DNA of 27,858 nt, taken from assembly GCA_035511515.1 (NCBI GenBank), contig DATKFG010000032.1, positions 1 through 27,858 on the forward strand. Direction: 5' to 3'. Positions 1-7,406 of this stretch are shown here, one piece after another. How positions within the stretch are numbered: position 1 is the stretch's first letter; each line of letters opens with the position of its first letter. Source of the stretch: VBCK01 sp035511515 (GTDB taxonomy: Bacteria; Pseudomonadota; Gammaproteobacteria; Burkholderiales; Burkholderiaceae_F). The notes below the pieces were generated by a model. That model saw only the letters and a list, made by a program, of their open reading frames with translations, searched no databases and had not been told where the DNA came from. The position numbers were made by a program, and so were the translations under genes.

Positions 1-681
1 GACCACGCCTCGCGCTTCGTGCTGCTGTGCGAAGCGCTCGACTCCGTGCGCGAAGAAACAGCCATCACCGCCTTCGAGCAGCTCTTTCGCCAGCGCGGCC
101 TGCCGGGCGCCATGCGCTCGGACAACGGCGTGCCCTTTGCCAGCCGCAGTTCCCTCTTTGGCCTCTCCAAGCTCTCCGTCTGGTGGCTGCGCTTAGGGAT
201 CAACGTCGAGCGCATCAAGCCCGGCAACCCCCAGCAAAATGGCCGCCACGAGCGTATGCACCTGACCCTGAAGAAGGAAACCACGCGCCCGCCTGGCGCC
301 AACAGCCTGCAGCAGCAGGCCAAGTTCGACGCCTTCGTGAGCGAGTTCAACTCCGAGCGGCCCCACGAAGCCCTGCACATGAAGACCCCTTCCGAGGTCT
401 ACACGCCCTCGCCTCGCTCCTATCAGGGCCTGCCGCCGCTCTCCTACCCGCTCCACGACCGCGAAGTCCTCGTCACCGCCTGCGGCCGCATCTGCATGCA
501 TCGCAAACGAATCAACCTCTCGACCGTCCTTGCTGGACAGCGTGTCGGAATCAAGGAAGTCGACGACGGTATCTGGATCGTCAGCTTCATGCACTACGAT
601 CTGGGATTCATCGACCTGGAACAAAAGACATTGCAACCCCTCGACAACCCGTTCGGCTCGAGGTTGTTACCTATGTCTTAG
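1..681 (+). CDS. IS481-family transposase, 5'-truncated by window edge
   Basis: DDE-type integrase-core transposase that would cut and join IS ends. The open frame continues to base 1 (reading D-H-A-S-R-F), so the gene is cut by the window and the GTG at 19 is not its real start. Visible family features are the first catalytic Asp region (DHASRF at the very start), the second Asp in RSDNGVPFAS, and the Glu in NPQQNGRHERMH with the ERPHEAL motif after it. The C-terminal part after about residue 145 (VLVTACGRICM...GIWIVSFMHYDLGFIDL) is the small beta-rich tail seen in IS481 members. It ends with TAG at 679-681, inside the first terminal motif copy. Nothing in the visible part looks broken. Subfamily assignment is from motif memory, not a search. 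Confidence 0.85.
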   Translation, partial: DHASRFVLLCEALDSVREETAITAFEQLFRQRGLPGAMRSDNGVPFASRSSLFGLSKLSVWWLRLGINVERIKPGNPQQNGRHERMHLTLKKETTRPPGANSLQQQAKFDAFVSEFNSERPHEALHMKTPSEVYTPSPRSYQGLPPLSYPLHDREVLVTACGRICMHRKRINLSTVLAGQRVGIKEVDDGIWIVSFMHYDLGFIDLEQKTLQPLDNPFGSRLLPMS

Positions 682-716
682 GTACGACCTGTAACCCATG
701 TCTCAAGGTCGGACCT
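666..716 (+). repeat. Two tandem IS-end motifs
   Basis: Copy 1 is 666-690 and copy 2 is 691-716. Aligned with one gap they agree at about 20 of 25 positions; shared blocks are ACC.ATGTCT, GGT and GACCT. They are probably transposase-binding sites of the IS terminus. The transposase stop codon lies within copy 1. Confidence 0.6.
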
Positions 717-725
717 TACCCAAGG

Positions 726-816
<91 letters not shown>

Positions 817-852
817 GCGGCGGGCGCGAAGTTTAGCAGGCCCTCACCCCCT

Positions 853-879
853 CCCCTCTCCCGCTGCGCGGGCGAGGGG
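853..879. repeat. Nested-arm palindrome (REP-like) between cupin gene and tRNA-Ser
   Basis: Outer arms CCCCTC (853-858) and GAGGGG (874-879), inner arms CCGC (861-864) and GCGG (868-871), with two-base internal loops between the arms and a three-base apical loop. The same plan recurs at 9411-9434. It could act as a transcript end for the serS/cupin unit, but no T-run follows on either strand, so I read it as a dispersed repeat first. Confidence 0.6.
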
Positions 880-915
880 CGACCGACCGCGGCGGGGGCA
901 CGGTGCCGTAGCGCC

Positions 916-1389
916 TCAGCGCGGAGGCGGGTGAATCGGATCGACCCAGTAGACCTCTTCTGGCGGCTCGGCCGGTGCGATATCGAGATTGACGACGACC
1001 GGGTCCTGGCCGCTTCGGACCAGCACGCAGGTCAGCACTTCGGTTCGGCTCGCGTTGATCTCCTGATGGGGCACGAACGGAGGCACGTAGATGAAGTCGC
1101 CAGGACCTGCCTCTGCGCAGAACTCCAGCCGCTCTCCCCATCGCATGCGCGCCCGGCCGCTGACGACGTAAATGACGCTTTCCAGCTCGCCGTGATGGTG
1201 AGCGCCTGTCTTCGCGTTGGCGTCGATCGCGACCGTTCCGGCCCACAGTTTGCTCGCCCCGGTGCGCGCATGCGTGATCGCCGCCGCTCGGGTCATTCCG
1301 GGCGTCTGAGCCGTATTCGGATCGAGCTGTGATCCCGGGATCACCTTGACCCCGTGATCGCGCCAGTTCGGCTTCGACTCTGTGTCCAT
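916..1389 (-). CDS. Small single-domain cupin protein
   Basis: 157 residues, a single cupin barrel probably binding a metal ion; substrate unknown. Cupin motif 1 is visible as GAHHHGELESVIYVVSG (about residues 62-78), with the two His and the Glu that normally bind metal, and motif 2 as GDFIYVPPFVPHQEIN (about 95-110), with the third His. The ATG at 1389 has GAGGA about seven bases upstream. It follows the serS stop by 15 bases on the same strand, so it may be the last protein gene of that operon; nothing about serine charging follows from this. The C-terminal tail after about residue 128 is proline-rich and less conserved in look. Related proteins include uncharacterised stress or small-molecule cupins. 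The fold is clear and the function is not. Confidence 0.85.
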   Translation of the reverse strand: MDTESKPNWRDHGVKVIPGSQLDPNTAQTPGMTRAAAITHARTGASKLWAGTVAIDANAKTGAHHHGELESVIYVVSGRARMRWGERLEFCAEAGPGDFIYVPPFVPHQEINASRTEVLTCVLVRSGQDPVVVNLDIAPAEPPEEVYWVDPIHPPPR

Positions 1390-1404
1390 TTTGGGTCCTC
1401 GCGG

Positions 1405-2697
1405 CTAGCCCGGCCGCAGCTCCGTCATGCCCGCCATGTACGGCCGCAGCACGGCCGCAATGGCGACCGAGCCGTCGGCGCGCTGGTTGTTCTCCAGCAG
1501 CGCGACCAGCGCCCGGCCCACCGCCAGGCCGGAGCCGTTCAGCGTGTGCACGAGCTCGGTGCGGCCCTGCGCGTTGCGCAAGCGCGCCTGCATCCTGCGC
1601 GCCTGGAACGCCTCGCAGTTCGAGCAGGAGGAGATTTCGCGGTAGGCCCGCTGTGCCGGCAGCCACACTTCCAGGTCGTAGGTCTTGGCGGAAGCAAATC
1701 CCAGATCGCCGCCGCACAGCGCCACCACGCGGTACGGCAACTCGAGCCTGCGCAGAATGTTTTCCGCGTGGCCGACCATCTGCTCGAGCGCCTCGTACGA
1801 ATGCGCCGGATGGGCGATCTGCACCATCTCGACTTTGTCGAACTGGTGCTGCCGGATCATTCCGCGCGTGTCCTTGCCGTATGAGCCAGCCTCCGACCGG
1901 AAGCACGGCGTGTGCGCCGTCAGCCGCAACGGCAGATCCGCGTCGCGCAGGATCTGATCCCGCACGAAGTTGGTCAACGACACCTCAGAGGTCGGGATCA
2001 GGTACATCGGCTCGCCCTCGCCCTCCTGCCCGCCCTTGCGCGCGGCAAACAGGTCCTGCTCGAACTTCGGCAGCTGCCCGGTCCCGGTCAAGGTGGCCGC
2101 GTTGACAACGTACGGCGTGTAACACTCGGTGTAGCCATGTTCGGCCGTCTGCACATCCAGCATGAACTGGGCCAGGGCCCGGTGCAGCCGGGCCAGCGCC
2201 CCTTTGAGCACGACAAAGCGCGCCCCGGACAGCTTCGCCGCGGTCTCGAAATCCATCCCCAGCGCGGCGCCCAGGTCGACGTGATCCTTGACTGCGAAAT
2301 CGAAGCGCGGCGGATCGCCCCAGCGGCGCAGCTCCACGTTGTCGTCCGAGGAGCGGCCCGCCGGCACCGACTCGTGCGGAAGGTTGGGCGCCTCCATCAG
2401 GATCCGCAGCTGCCGCGCCTGCACATCGGCCAGGTCCTGTTCGAGCTGCTTGAGCTGATCGGGAATCTGCGCGCCCTGCGCCATCAGCGCCGCGGCATCC
2501 TCGCCGCGCGACTTGACCTGGCCGATCTGCCGCGACAGCGCGTTGCGGCGTGCCTGCAACTCCTCGGTGCGGGTCTGCACCGACTTGCGCTCCGCTTCCA
2601 GGTCCTCGAAGGCCGCCACGTCCAGTTCGTAGCCGCGCTGCCGCAGGCGCGCGGCGACAGCCGGCAGATCCTTCCTCAGCAGCGCGATATCAAGCAT
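1405..2697 (-). CDS. serS: Seryl-tRNA synthetase
   Basis: Cytosolic class II synthetase that activates serine with ATP and charges tRNA-Ser. It is 430 residues, the normal length. Residues 1-105 form the N-terminal coiled-coil arm that grips the long variable arm of tRNA-Ser (many Glu/Gln/Arg heptads, EDLEAERKSV...QLKQLEQDLADVQARQL). The catalytic core shows IPTSEVSLTN (about 234-243), motif 2 with FRSEAGSYGKDTRGMIRQHQ (266-285), and motif 3 with NGSGLAVGRALVALLENNQ (387-405). Its ATG lies inside the end of rarA (eight-base overlap), so the two are likely translated together as the tail of the ftsK-lolA-rarA operon. A cognate tRNA-Ser gene sits about 600 bases downstream on the same strand. 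Confidence 0.98.
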   Translation of the reverse strand: MLDIALLRKDLPAVAARLRQRGYELDVAAFEDLEAERKSVQTRTEELQARRNALSRQIGQVKSRGEDAAALMAQGAQIPDQLKQLEQDLADVQARQLRILMEAPNLPHESVPAGRSSDDNVELRRWGDPPRFDFAVKDHVDLGAALGMDFETAAKLSGARFVVLKGALARLHRALAQFMLDVQTAEHGYTECYTPYVVNAATLTGTGQLPKFEQDLFAARKGGQEGEGEPMYLIPTSEVSLTNFVRDQILRDADLPLRLTAHTPCFRSEAGSYGKDTRGMIRQHQFDKVEMVQIAHPAHSYEALEQMVGHAENILRRLELPYRVVALCGGDLGFASAKTYDLEVWLPAQRAYREISSCSNCEAFQARRMQARLRNAQGRTELVHTLNGSGLAVGRALVALLENNQRADGSVAIAAVLRPYMAGMTELRPG

Positions 2698-4036
2698 CGT
2701 CTTTCGGGCTCGTTTCGTTCAGCCGGTGCAGCTCTTGCAGCCGCTGCGCGATCCTCGCCTCCAGCCCGCGGTCGGTCGGACGATACCAGCCGGGAGACTG
2801 CACGCCCTCGGGCAGGTAGCTTTCGCCAGCCGCAAATGCACCGGGCTCATCGTGCGCGTAGCGGTAGGTGCGCCCGTAGCCGAGCTCCTTCATCAGCCGC
2901 GTGGGCGCGTTGCGCAGGTGGATCGGAACCGGCCGGGTGCCGTCGTGCTCGACGAATTGGCGCACCTGCCCGAATGCGACGTACAGCGCGTTGGACTTGG
3001 GCGCCACCGCCAGGTACACGATCGCCTGCGCCAGCGCGAGCTCGCCCTCGGGCGTGCCCAACCGCTCGTAGGCCTGCGCGGCTTCCAGCGCCACCGTCAG
3101 CGCGCGCGGGTCGGCCAGCCCGATGTCCTCGGAGGCCATCCGGATAGCGCGCCGCGCGATGTACAGCGGATCGGTACCGCCGTCGAGCATCCGCACCATC
3201 CAGTACAGCGCTGCATCCGGGTCCGAGCCGCGCACGGCCTTGTGCAGCGCCGAGATCTGGTCATAGAAGTTCTCCCCGCCCTTGTCGAAGCGGCGCAGCG
3301 TCGCCGGCAGCGTGGCGCGCAGGAACTCCACGTCGATCGCCTTGTCCGACCGCCGCGCCGCATCCGACACCACTTCGAGCGCGTTGAGCAGACGGCGCGC
3401 ATCGCCGTCGGCCAGCTCGATCAGCATGCGGCGGGCGCCCTCCTCGATCGTGGGTGCGCCCAGGTGATCGCGCCGCGCGCGCTCGAGCAGCTCGCCCAGC
3501 TCCTGCGGCGTCAGCGGCTCCAACACATACACCGAGGCGCGCGACAGCAGCGCCCCCACGACTTCGAAAGACGGGTTCTCGGTGGTCGCTCCGACGAACA
3601 CGAACAAGCCCGACTCCACGTGCGGCAGGAACGCGTCCTGCTGCGCCTTGTTGAAGCGGTGCACTTCGTCGACGAACACCACGGTCGGCCGCCCGGTGCG
3701 CGCCAGCGTCGCCTGGGCGCGCTCGACCGCGTCGCGAATGTCTTTCACGCCGCCCAGCACGGCCGAGATCGCGATGAATTCGAGCCCGAAGGCGTCGGCC
3801 ATCAGCCGTGCCAGCGTGGTCTTTCCTACGCCGGGCGGCCCCCACAGGATCATCGAGTGGGGATGGCGCGACTCGAACGCGATCCGCAGCGGTTTACCCG
3901 GCCCCAGCAGATGCGACTGGCCGATCACCTCCTCGAAGCGGCGCGGCCGCATCCGCTCGGCCAGCGGGGCGGCGGGGTTGCCCTCCTTTGCGCCTGACGG
4001 CGCTACGGAGGGTGCGCTTTCGAACAGATCGTTCAC
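2690..4036 (-). CDS. rarA: Replication-associated recombination protein RarA (AAA+ ATPase)
   Basis: 448 residues, the usual RarA/MgsA length. These clamp-loader-like AAA+ ATPases work at stalled replication forks. Visible: Walker A GPPGVGKT (66-73), Walker B with FVDEVHRFNKAQQDA (121-135), sensor 1 region GATTENPSFE, arginine-finger region LLSRASVYVLEPL, and the C-terminal DGGTDPLYIARRAIRMASEDIGLADP block typical of the family. The start is the GTG at 4036, which forms a GTGA overlap with the lolA stop; the frame is open further upstream, but that part is antisense to nothing and out of frame with lolA and ftsK. Residues 9-20 (PSVAPSGAKEGN) are encoded by a palindromic repeat at 3981-4012 and have no counterpart in a typical RarA N-terminus, where RMRP(R/T) comes a few residues after LF. 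The end overlaps serS. Confidence 0.96.
   Translation of the reverse strand: MNDLFESAPSVAPSGAKEGNPAAPLAERMRPRRFEEVIGQSHLLGPGKPLRIAFESRHPHSMILWGPPGVGKTTLARLMADAFGLEFIAISAVLGGVKDIRDAVERAQATLARTGRPTVVFVDEVHRFNKAQQDAFLPHVESGLFVFVGATTENPSFEVVGALLSRASVYVLEPLTPQELGELLERARRDHLGAPTIEEGARRMLIELADGDARRLLNALEVVSDAARRSDKAIDVEFLRATLPATLRRFDKGGENFYDQISALHKAVRGSDPDAALYWMVRMLDGGTDPLYIARRAIRMASEDIGLADPRALTVALEAAQAYERLGTPEGELALAQAIVYLAVAPKSNALYVAFGQVRQFVEHDGTRPVPIHLRNAPTRLMKELGYGRTYRYAHDEPGAFAAGESYLPEGVQSPGWYRPTDRGLEARIAQRLQELHRLNETSPKDDA
3981..4012. repeat. In-frame nested palindrome, copy in rarA
   Basis: Outer arms CCCTCC (3981-3986) and GGAGGG (4007-4012), symmetric three-base internal loops, inner arms GCGCC (3990-3994) and GGCGC (3999-4003), apical loop TGAC. 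On the coding (minus) strand it encodes PSVAPSGAKEG near the RarA N-terminus. It shares arms, phase and architecture with 4592-4620 and 4709-4737, and more loosely with 26137-26174. Confidence 0.75.
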
Positions 4037-4746
4037 CGGTCTTCCAGCACGTCCGCCCCTTTGGGCGGATCGAAGTGAAACTGGCCCGGGTCGAGCTTCG
4101 GGTTGCGCTGAACGCCGGAAAAGCGCAGCTCGGTGGTCTGGCCGAAGCTGTCGGCCAGCTCCATCGCAGCCGGCAGGCCGTCGCGGAATCCGATCCGGAT
4201 CCGGTCGAACGAGGAATCCTGCGACCGCGGAGTCGCAAGCACCCATTCGATGCCGTCGCGGGCGCCGTCGCTCTTGACCTGGAAGTCGCGCTCGAAGTCG
4301 TTGGAACCGAACAGGATCGAGGCCGGCGAAGCGGGAATGGCGCCCTTGACCTGCTTGATGGTCACCTGGTTCAAGTCCGGGTCGTACACGTAAAGGTGCG
4401 CGCCGTCGCTGACGATCACTTGCTGGTACGGCCTTTTCGTCTCCCAGCGAAAGCGCCCGGGTCGCGCGAACTCGAAATACCCGCTGCTCGGCTGCGAGCC
4501 GCGTGAGCCCGGTCCCTTGCTGGAAGTCTGCGAAAACTCGCCCCGCGCGCTGGCCGTGTGCGACAGGAATTCGCGCAGCTGCTGCAGCGAACCCTCCTTC
4601 GCGCGCTGCGCTTCGGAGGGCACGTCTGGCGAAGCGCCGGCCGCAAAGGCGGGCAAACTGAAAGCCAGCAGCGAACTCACCGTCGCACGAAGGGCGAAGA
4701 AGCGCAAGCCCTCCGTAGCCCGAAGGGCGAAGGAGGGGCGGGTCAC
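4033..4746 (-). CDS. lolA: Outer-membrane lipoprotein carrier protein LolA
   Basis: Periplasmic chaperone that takes lipoproteins from LolCDE at the inner membrane and hands them to LolB. 237 residues with a signal peptide whose hydrophobic part is about residues 22-36 (VSSLLAFSLPAFAAG; cleavage likely after AFA or nearby). The mature part has the LolA pattern: L..FL..T.SARGEFSQT near 57-75, then GYFEFARPGRFRWETKRPYQQVIVSDG and LYVYDPDLNQVTI. GTG start at 4746 overlaps the ftsK stop as GTGA, and the end overlaps rarA the same way. Two palindromic repeats (4709-4737 and 4592-4620) lie in this gene. They encode PSFALRATEG at residues 4-13, followed by a second partial unit FFALRAT at 16-22, and PSEAQRAKEG at 43-52, just behind the expected signal cleavage. 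The repeats therefore built much of the signal peptide's n-region and the mature N-terminus. Confidence 0.93.
   Translation of the reverse strand: MTRPSFALRATEGLRFFALRATVSSLLAFSLPAFAAGASPDVPSEAQRAKEGSLQQLREFLSHTASARGEFSQTSSKGPGSRGSQPSSGYFEFARPGRFRWETKRPYQQVIVSDGAHLYVYDPDLNQVTIKQVKGAIPASPASILFGSNDFERDFQVKSDGARDGIEWVLATPRSQDSSFDRIRIGFRDGLPAAMELADSFGQTTELRFSGVQRNPKLDPGQFHFDPPKGADVLEDR
4592..4620. repeat. In-frame nested palindrome, second copy in lolA
   Basis: Outer arms CCCTCC (4592-4597) and GGAGGG (4615-4620), three-base internal loops TTC/TTC, inner arms GCGC/GCGC, apical loop GCT. It encodes PSEAQRAKEG at LolA residues 43-52, at the start of the mature protein. Confidence 0.75.
4709..4737. 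repeat. In-frame nested palindrome at the lolA start
   Basis: Outer arms CCCTCC (4709-4714) and GGAGGG (4732-4737), three-base internal loops GTA/GAA, inner arms GCCC/GGGC, apical loop GAA. It encodes PSFALRATEG at LolA residues 4-13. A further partial copy of the TTCGCCCTTCG half follows directly in the coding direction (about 4684-4702), giving FFALRAT. Confidence 0.75.
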
Positions 4747-7121
4747 GCCTCGCCCCGGGCCGGCACCAGGATCTCGCGGTTCCCGTTGGACTGCATCGCG
4801 GACACCAGGCCCGCCCGTTCCATGTCCTCGAGCAGCCGCGCGGCGCGGTTGTAGCCGATCCGCAGATGCCGCTGCACCAGCGAAATGGAAGCGCGCCGGT
4901 TGCGCACCACGATTTCGACGGCCTGGTCGTACAGCGGATCGACCTCGCCGGCGGGCGCGCCCGGGTCGCCGTTGCCGGGCAGCTCATCGGGCGCATCCAG
5001 CACGCCGTCCACATAGTTGGGCGTTCCGAGCGACTTGAGCCACTCGACCACGCGGTGCACTTCGGCATCCGACACGAAGGCGCCGTGTATGCGCGTCGGA
5101 AAGCCGGCTCCGGCCGGCATGTACAACATGTCGCCCTGCCCCAGCAGCGCCTCGGCGCCCATCTGATCCAGGATCGTGCGCGAATCGACGCGGCTGGATA
5201 CCTGGAACGAAATGCGCGTCGGAATGTTGGCCTTGATCAGGCCGGTGATCACGTCCACCGACGGCCGCTGCGTGGCCAGGATCAGGTGCATTCCGGCCGC
5301 GCGCGCCTTCTGCGCGATGCGCGCAATCAGCTCTTCGACCTTCTTGCCGGTCACCATCATCAGGTCGGCCAGCTCGTCGATCACGACCACGACCACCGGC
5401 AGCTGCTCCAGCGGCGCGGCCGTGAACGGATCGAGCGCGAACGGATCGACCACCGGCTGGCCGCGATGGCGCGCCTCGGCGATTTTCTGGTTGTAGCCGC
5501 TCAGGCTTCGCACGCCGAGCCGGCTCATCAGCCGATAGCGCCGGTCCATCTCGCCCACGCACCAGTTCAGCGCGTGGCCGGCTTCGCGCATGTCGGTCAC
5601 CACCGGCGCGATCAGGTGCGGAATGTCGCCGTAGGTCGACAGCTCCAGCATCTTCGGGTCGATCATCAGCAGCCGCACCTGCGACGGGTCCGACTTGTAC
5701 AGGATCGACAGGATCATCGCGTTGATGCCGACCGATTTGCCCGATCCGGTGGTTCCGGCCACCAGCAGGTGCGGCATCCGGGCCAGGTCGACCACGACCG
5801 GCTTGCCCGAGATGTCCTTGCCCAGCCCGAGCGTGATCGGCGAGTGACTCTCGCCGTACACCGCCGAGCCCAGGATCTCCGACAGGCGTACCACCTGGCG
5901 ACGCGGGTTGGGCAGTTCCAGCCCCATCAGGTTCTTGCCGGGAATGGTCTCCACCACCCGGATCGACACCAGCGACAGCGCGCGCGCCAGATCCTTGGCG
6001 AGATTGACGATCTGGCTGCCCTTGACCCCGGTGGCCGGCTCGATCTCGTAGCGAGTGATGACCGGACCCGGATAGGCGGCCACGACCCCGGCATCGACGC
6101 CGAAATCCTTGAGCTTCCGCTCGATCAGCCGCGAATTGAACTCGAGCGTGTCGGCCGAGATCGCTTCAATGTCGGCGTCGTGCTCGTCGAGCAGGTCCAG
6201 GGGCGGCAGCTTGCTGGTGGACATGTCCGAAAACAGCGGCACCTGCCGCTCCCTCTGGCGCCGCTCGGACGGGGCCGGGTGCGCGGTTTGCCGCTCGATG
6301 TGCACGGGCGCGGCCTCGTCCATTCGCTCGCGCTCCTGCGCCAGGCTGGCCTCCCGCTCCGCCACCGCCACCTCGCCGATCGATCGGTCGATCTTGGCTT
6401 CGCGCATCCTACGCACGCGAGCGGCCACTCCTTCGAACGCGGCGCCGATCGCCTCGGACACCCCGAGCCACGAGAAGCCGAAATGCAGGCTCGCGGCCAC
6501 CGCGGTCAGCGCCAGCAGAACGACGGTGGCCCCCGTAAATCCAAACGCGTGCGTGGCGTACGGCGCGATCAGGTCGCCCAACGCGCCGCCGGCCGATCCC
6601 GGCAACGTTGCTTCGCGGCTGTGCAGCCGCAGCGTTGCCAGCGCGGCAAACGCAGCCACCAGCACCAGCAATGCCAGCGCCCGCAGCCAGCGCGCCACCG
6701 CATCGTGCTCGCGCAAAGCCGAAGCCCCCGCCGAGCGCTGCATGAACAGCCGCCGCCACGACCGCGCCGACCAGGCCAGCGCCGCCAGCACCCACAGGTA
6801 GGCCGAAACGCCAAACCCGACCAGCATCGCGTCCGCGGCCCAGGCGCCGACCCGACCGGCGAGGTTGCGAACCTGGAAGGTTGTCACCGAATTGGAAAAG
6901 CCCGGGTCGTCCTGCTGGTAAGAAACCAGTGCGACCGCCAGCGCAACCGCGATCAGCGTGCCGGCGATCCAGCCCGCCTCGGCCAGCAGGCGCGCTCCGC
7001 GGCCGCCGGCCGAGGGCGAACGCCCGGCACCGCCGCGCGCGCTTCGACCGCGCGGCGTCTCCGGGTTGCGGCCCTTGGGCGACTCGCCGTCCATGCTGCG
7101 CGAATCCCTGCGAATCGACAT
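4743..7121 (-). CDS. ftsK: DNA translocase FtsK
   Basis: Septum-located DNA pump that clears and aligns chromosome termini at division. 792 residues from the ATG at 7121. Four membrane segments lie at about 49-68, 97-117, 146-163 and 194-215. A short charged linker (about 225-310) is far smaller than in E. coli FtsK. The motor follows, with Walker A GTTGSGKS (456-463) and Walker B VVVVVIDE (576-583), and LILATQRPSVDVITG. The C-terminal winged-helix gamma domain that reads KOPS is 728-787 (DPLYDQAVEIV...RASISLVQRHLRIGYNRAARL). The start is uncertain: a TATAAT box is only six bases upstream of 7121, so the ATG at 7094 (SMDGES), with AGGGA about ten bases before it, may be used instead. It heads the lolA-rarA-serS operon. 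Confidence 0.97.
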   Translation of the reverse strand: MSIRRDSRSMDGESPKGRNPETPRGRSARGGAGRSPSAGGRGARLLAEAGWIAGTLIAVALAVALVSYQQDDPGFSNSVTTFQVRNLAGRVGAWAADAMLVGFGVSAYLWVLAALAWSARSWRRLFMQRSAGASALREHDAVARWLRALALLVLVAAFAALATLRLHSREATLPGSAGGALGDLIAPYATHAFGFTGATVVLLALTAVAASLHFGFSWLGVSEAIGAAFEGVAARVRRMREAKIDRSIGEVAVAEREASLAQERERMDEAAPVHIERQTAHPAPSERRQRERQVPLFSDMSTSKLPPLDLLDEHDADIEAISADTLEFNSRLIERKLKDFGVDAGVVAAYPGPVITRYEIEPATGVKGSQIVNLAKDLARALSLVSIRVVETIPGKNLMGLELPNPRRQVVRLSEILGSAVYGESHSPITLGLGKDISGKPVVVDLARMPHLLVAGTTGSGKSVGINAMILSILYKSDPSQVRLLMIDPKMLELSTYGDIPHLIAPVVTDMREAGHALNWCVGEMDRRYRLMSRLGVRSLSGYNQKIAEARHRGQPVVDPFALDPFTAAPLEQLPVVVVVIDELADLMMVTGKKVEELIARIAQKARAAGMHLILATQRPSVDVITGLIKANIPTRISFQVSSRVDSRTILDQMGAEALLGQGDMLYMPAGAGFPTRIHGAFVSDAEVHRVVEWLKSLGTPNYVDGVLDAPDELPGNGDPGAPAGEVDPLYDQAVEIVVRNRRASISLVQRHLRIGYNRAARLLEDMERAGLVSAMQSNGNREILVPARGEA

Positions 7122-7127
7122 GAAGGC

Positions 7128-7133
7128 ATTATA
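7128..7133 (-). promoter_or_regulatory. Candidate -10 box for the ftsK operon
   Basis: A perfect TATAAT on the minus strand (7133 to 7128), preceded by CCA. The best -35 candidates 17-18 bases further upstream (TGCGAG/CTGCGA) are poor. A transcript from here would begin at or next to the ATG at 7121, giving a leaderless message or translation from the ATG at 7094. Confidence 0.5.
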
Positions 7134-7176
7134 TGGACCGACCGCCCGGGCTCGCAGCGACCGCATCCGGTGCGCC

Positions 7177-7198
7177 GCGCGCCCGAATTCGGGCGCGC
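7177..7198. repeat. Perfect 22-base palindrome upstream of ftsK
   Basis: Each half is GCGCGCCCGAA and its exact complement, meeting at a central GAATTC. It lies about 44 bases upstream of the ftsK -10 box and about 210 bases before the small gene on the other strand. It could be an operator for a dimeric regulator or a hairpin. No T-run adjoins it on either strand. Confidence 0.6.
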
Positions 7199-7388
7199 AA
7201 CGGCCGCAAATTTCCGCTTGATGAATTCTGAAAATCCTGCGTCTGGGCAAGGGTGACAGGGCCTAGCGCCCTGCCGGCGACGACCCAGCTTCCCATGACG
7301 CATCGCGGTTATTGCTCAGGTAATGGCAATCCGCGAAAGTGACCTCACTCAGAGCGGCCGCTTAAGCTAAAGTTAAGCGCCGATGGTG

Positions 7389-7396
7389 AAGGAGGT
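7389..7396 (+). promoter_or_regulatory. Strong ribosome binding site AAGGAGGT
   Basis: A full-length match to the anti-Shine-Dalgarno, ten bases before the ATG at 7407. It fixes the start of the small gene there and excludes the in-frame GTG/ATG upstream, which would put this site inside the coding sequence. Confidence 0.85.
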
Positions 7397-7406
7397 GGAA
7401 CCAAAA

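Larger units (their letters stand above)
1..716 (+). mobile_element. IS481-like insertion sequence, right part
   Basis: The window opens inside a transposase gene, and the element's 3' end lies just after the stop codon. Two imperfect tandem copies of a 25/26-base motif (666-690 and 691-716, each with a core like ACC.ATGTCT.A) follow the gene, as expected for transposase-binding sites at an IS end. The left end is outside the window, so neither the matching terminal repeat nor a target duplication can be checked. The exact outer boundary is uncertain by several bases, and 716 is the end of the second motif copy. The tRNA-Ser gene starts its CCA end at 726, so the element sits immediately downstream of that tRNA. 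Confidence 0.75.

Noticed and set aside
4037..5068. Apparent 344-residue N-terminal extension of RarA
   Set aside because: The frame is open by chance through lolA and the end of ftsK. The conserved protein starts at the GTG at 4036, which overlaps the lolA stop.
4866..7256. Long plus-strand open frame (796 codons) opposite ftsK
   Set aside because: It mirrors the ftsK codons, is His/Arg/Gln-rich with no recognisable motif, and lies antisense to a certain gene. It is an effect of high GC content. The same applies to long frames opposite nadE, hemD, argH, pmbA and the lipoprotein gene.
7307..7317. The 11-base word GGTTATTGCTC occurs at 7307 and 15467
   Set aside because: Pairs of identical 11-mers are expected by chance in a window of this size, and the surroundings are unrelated.
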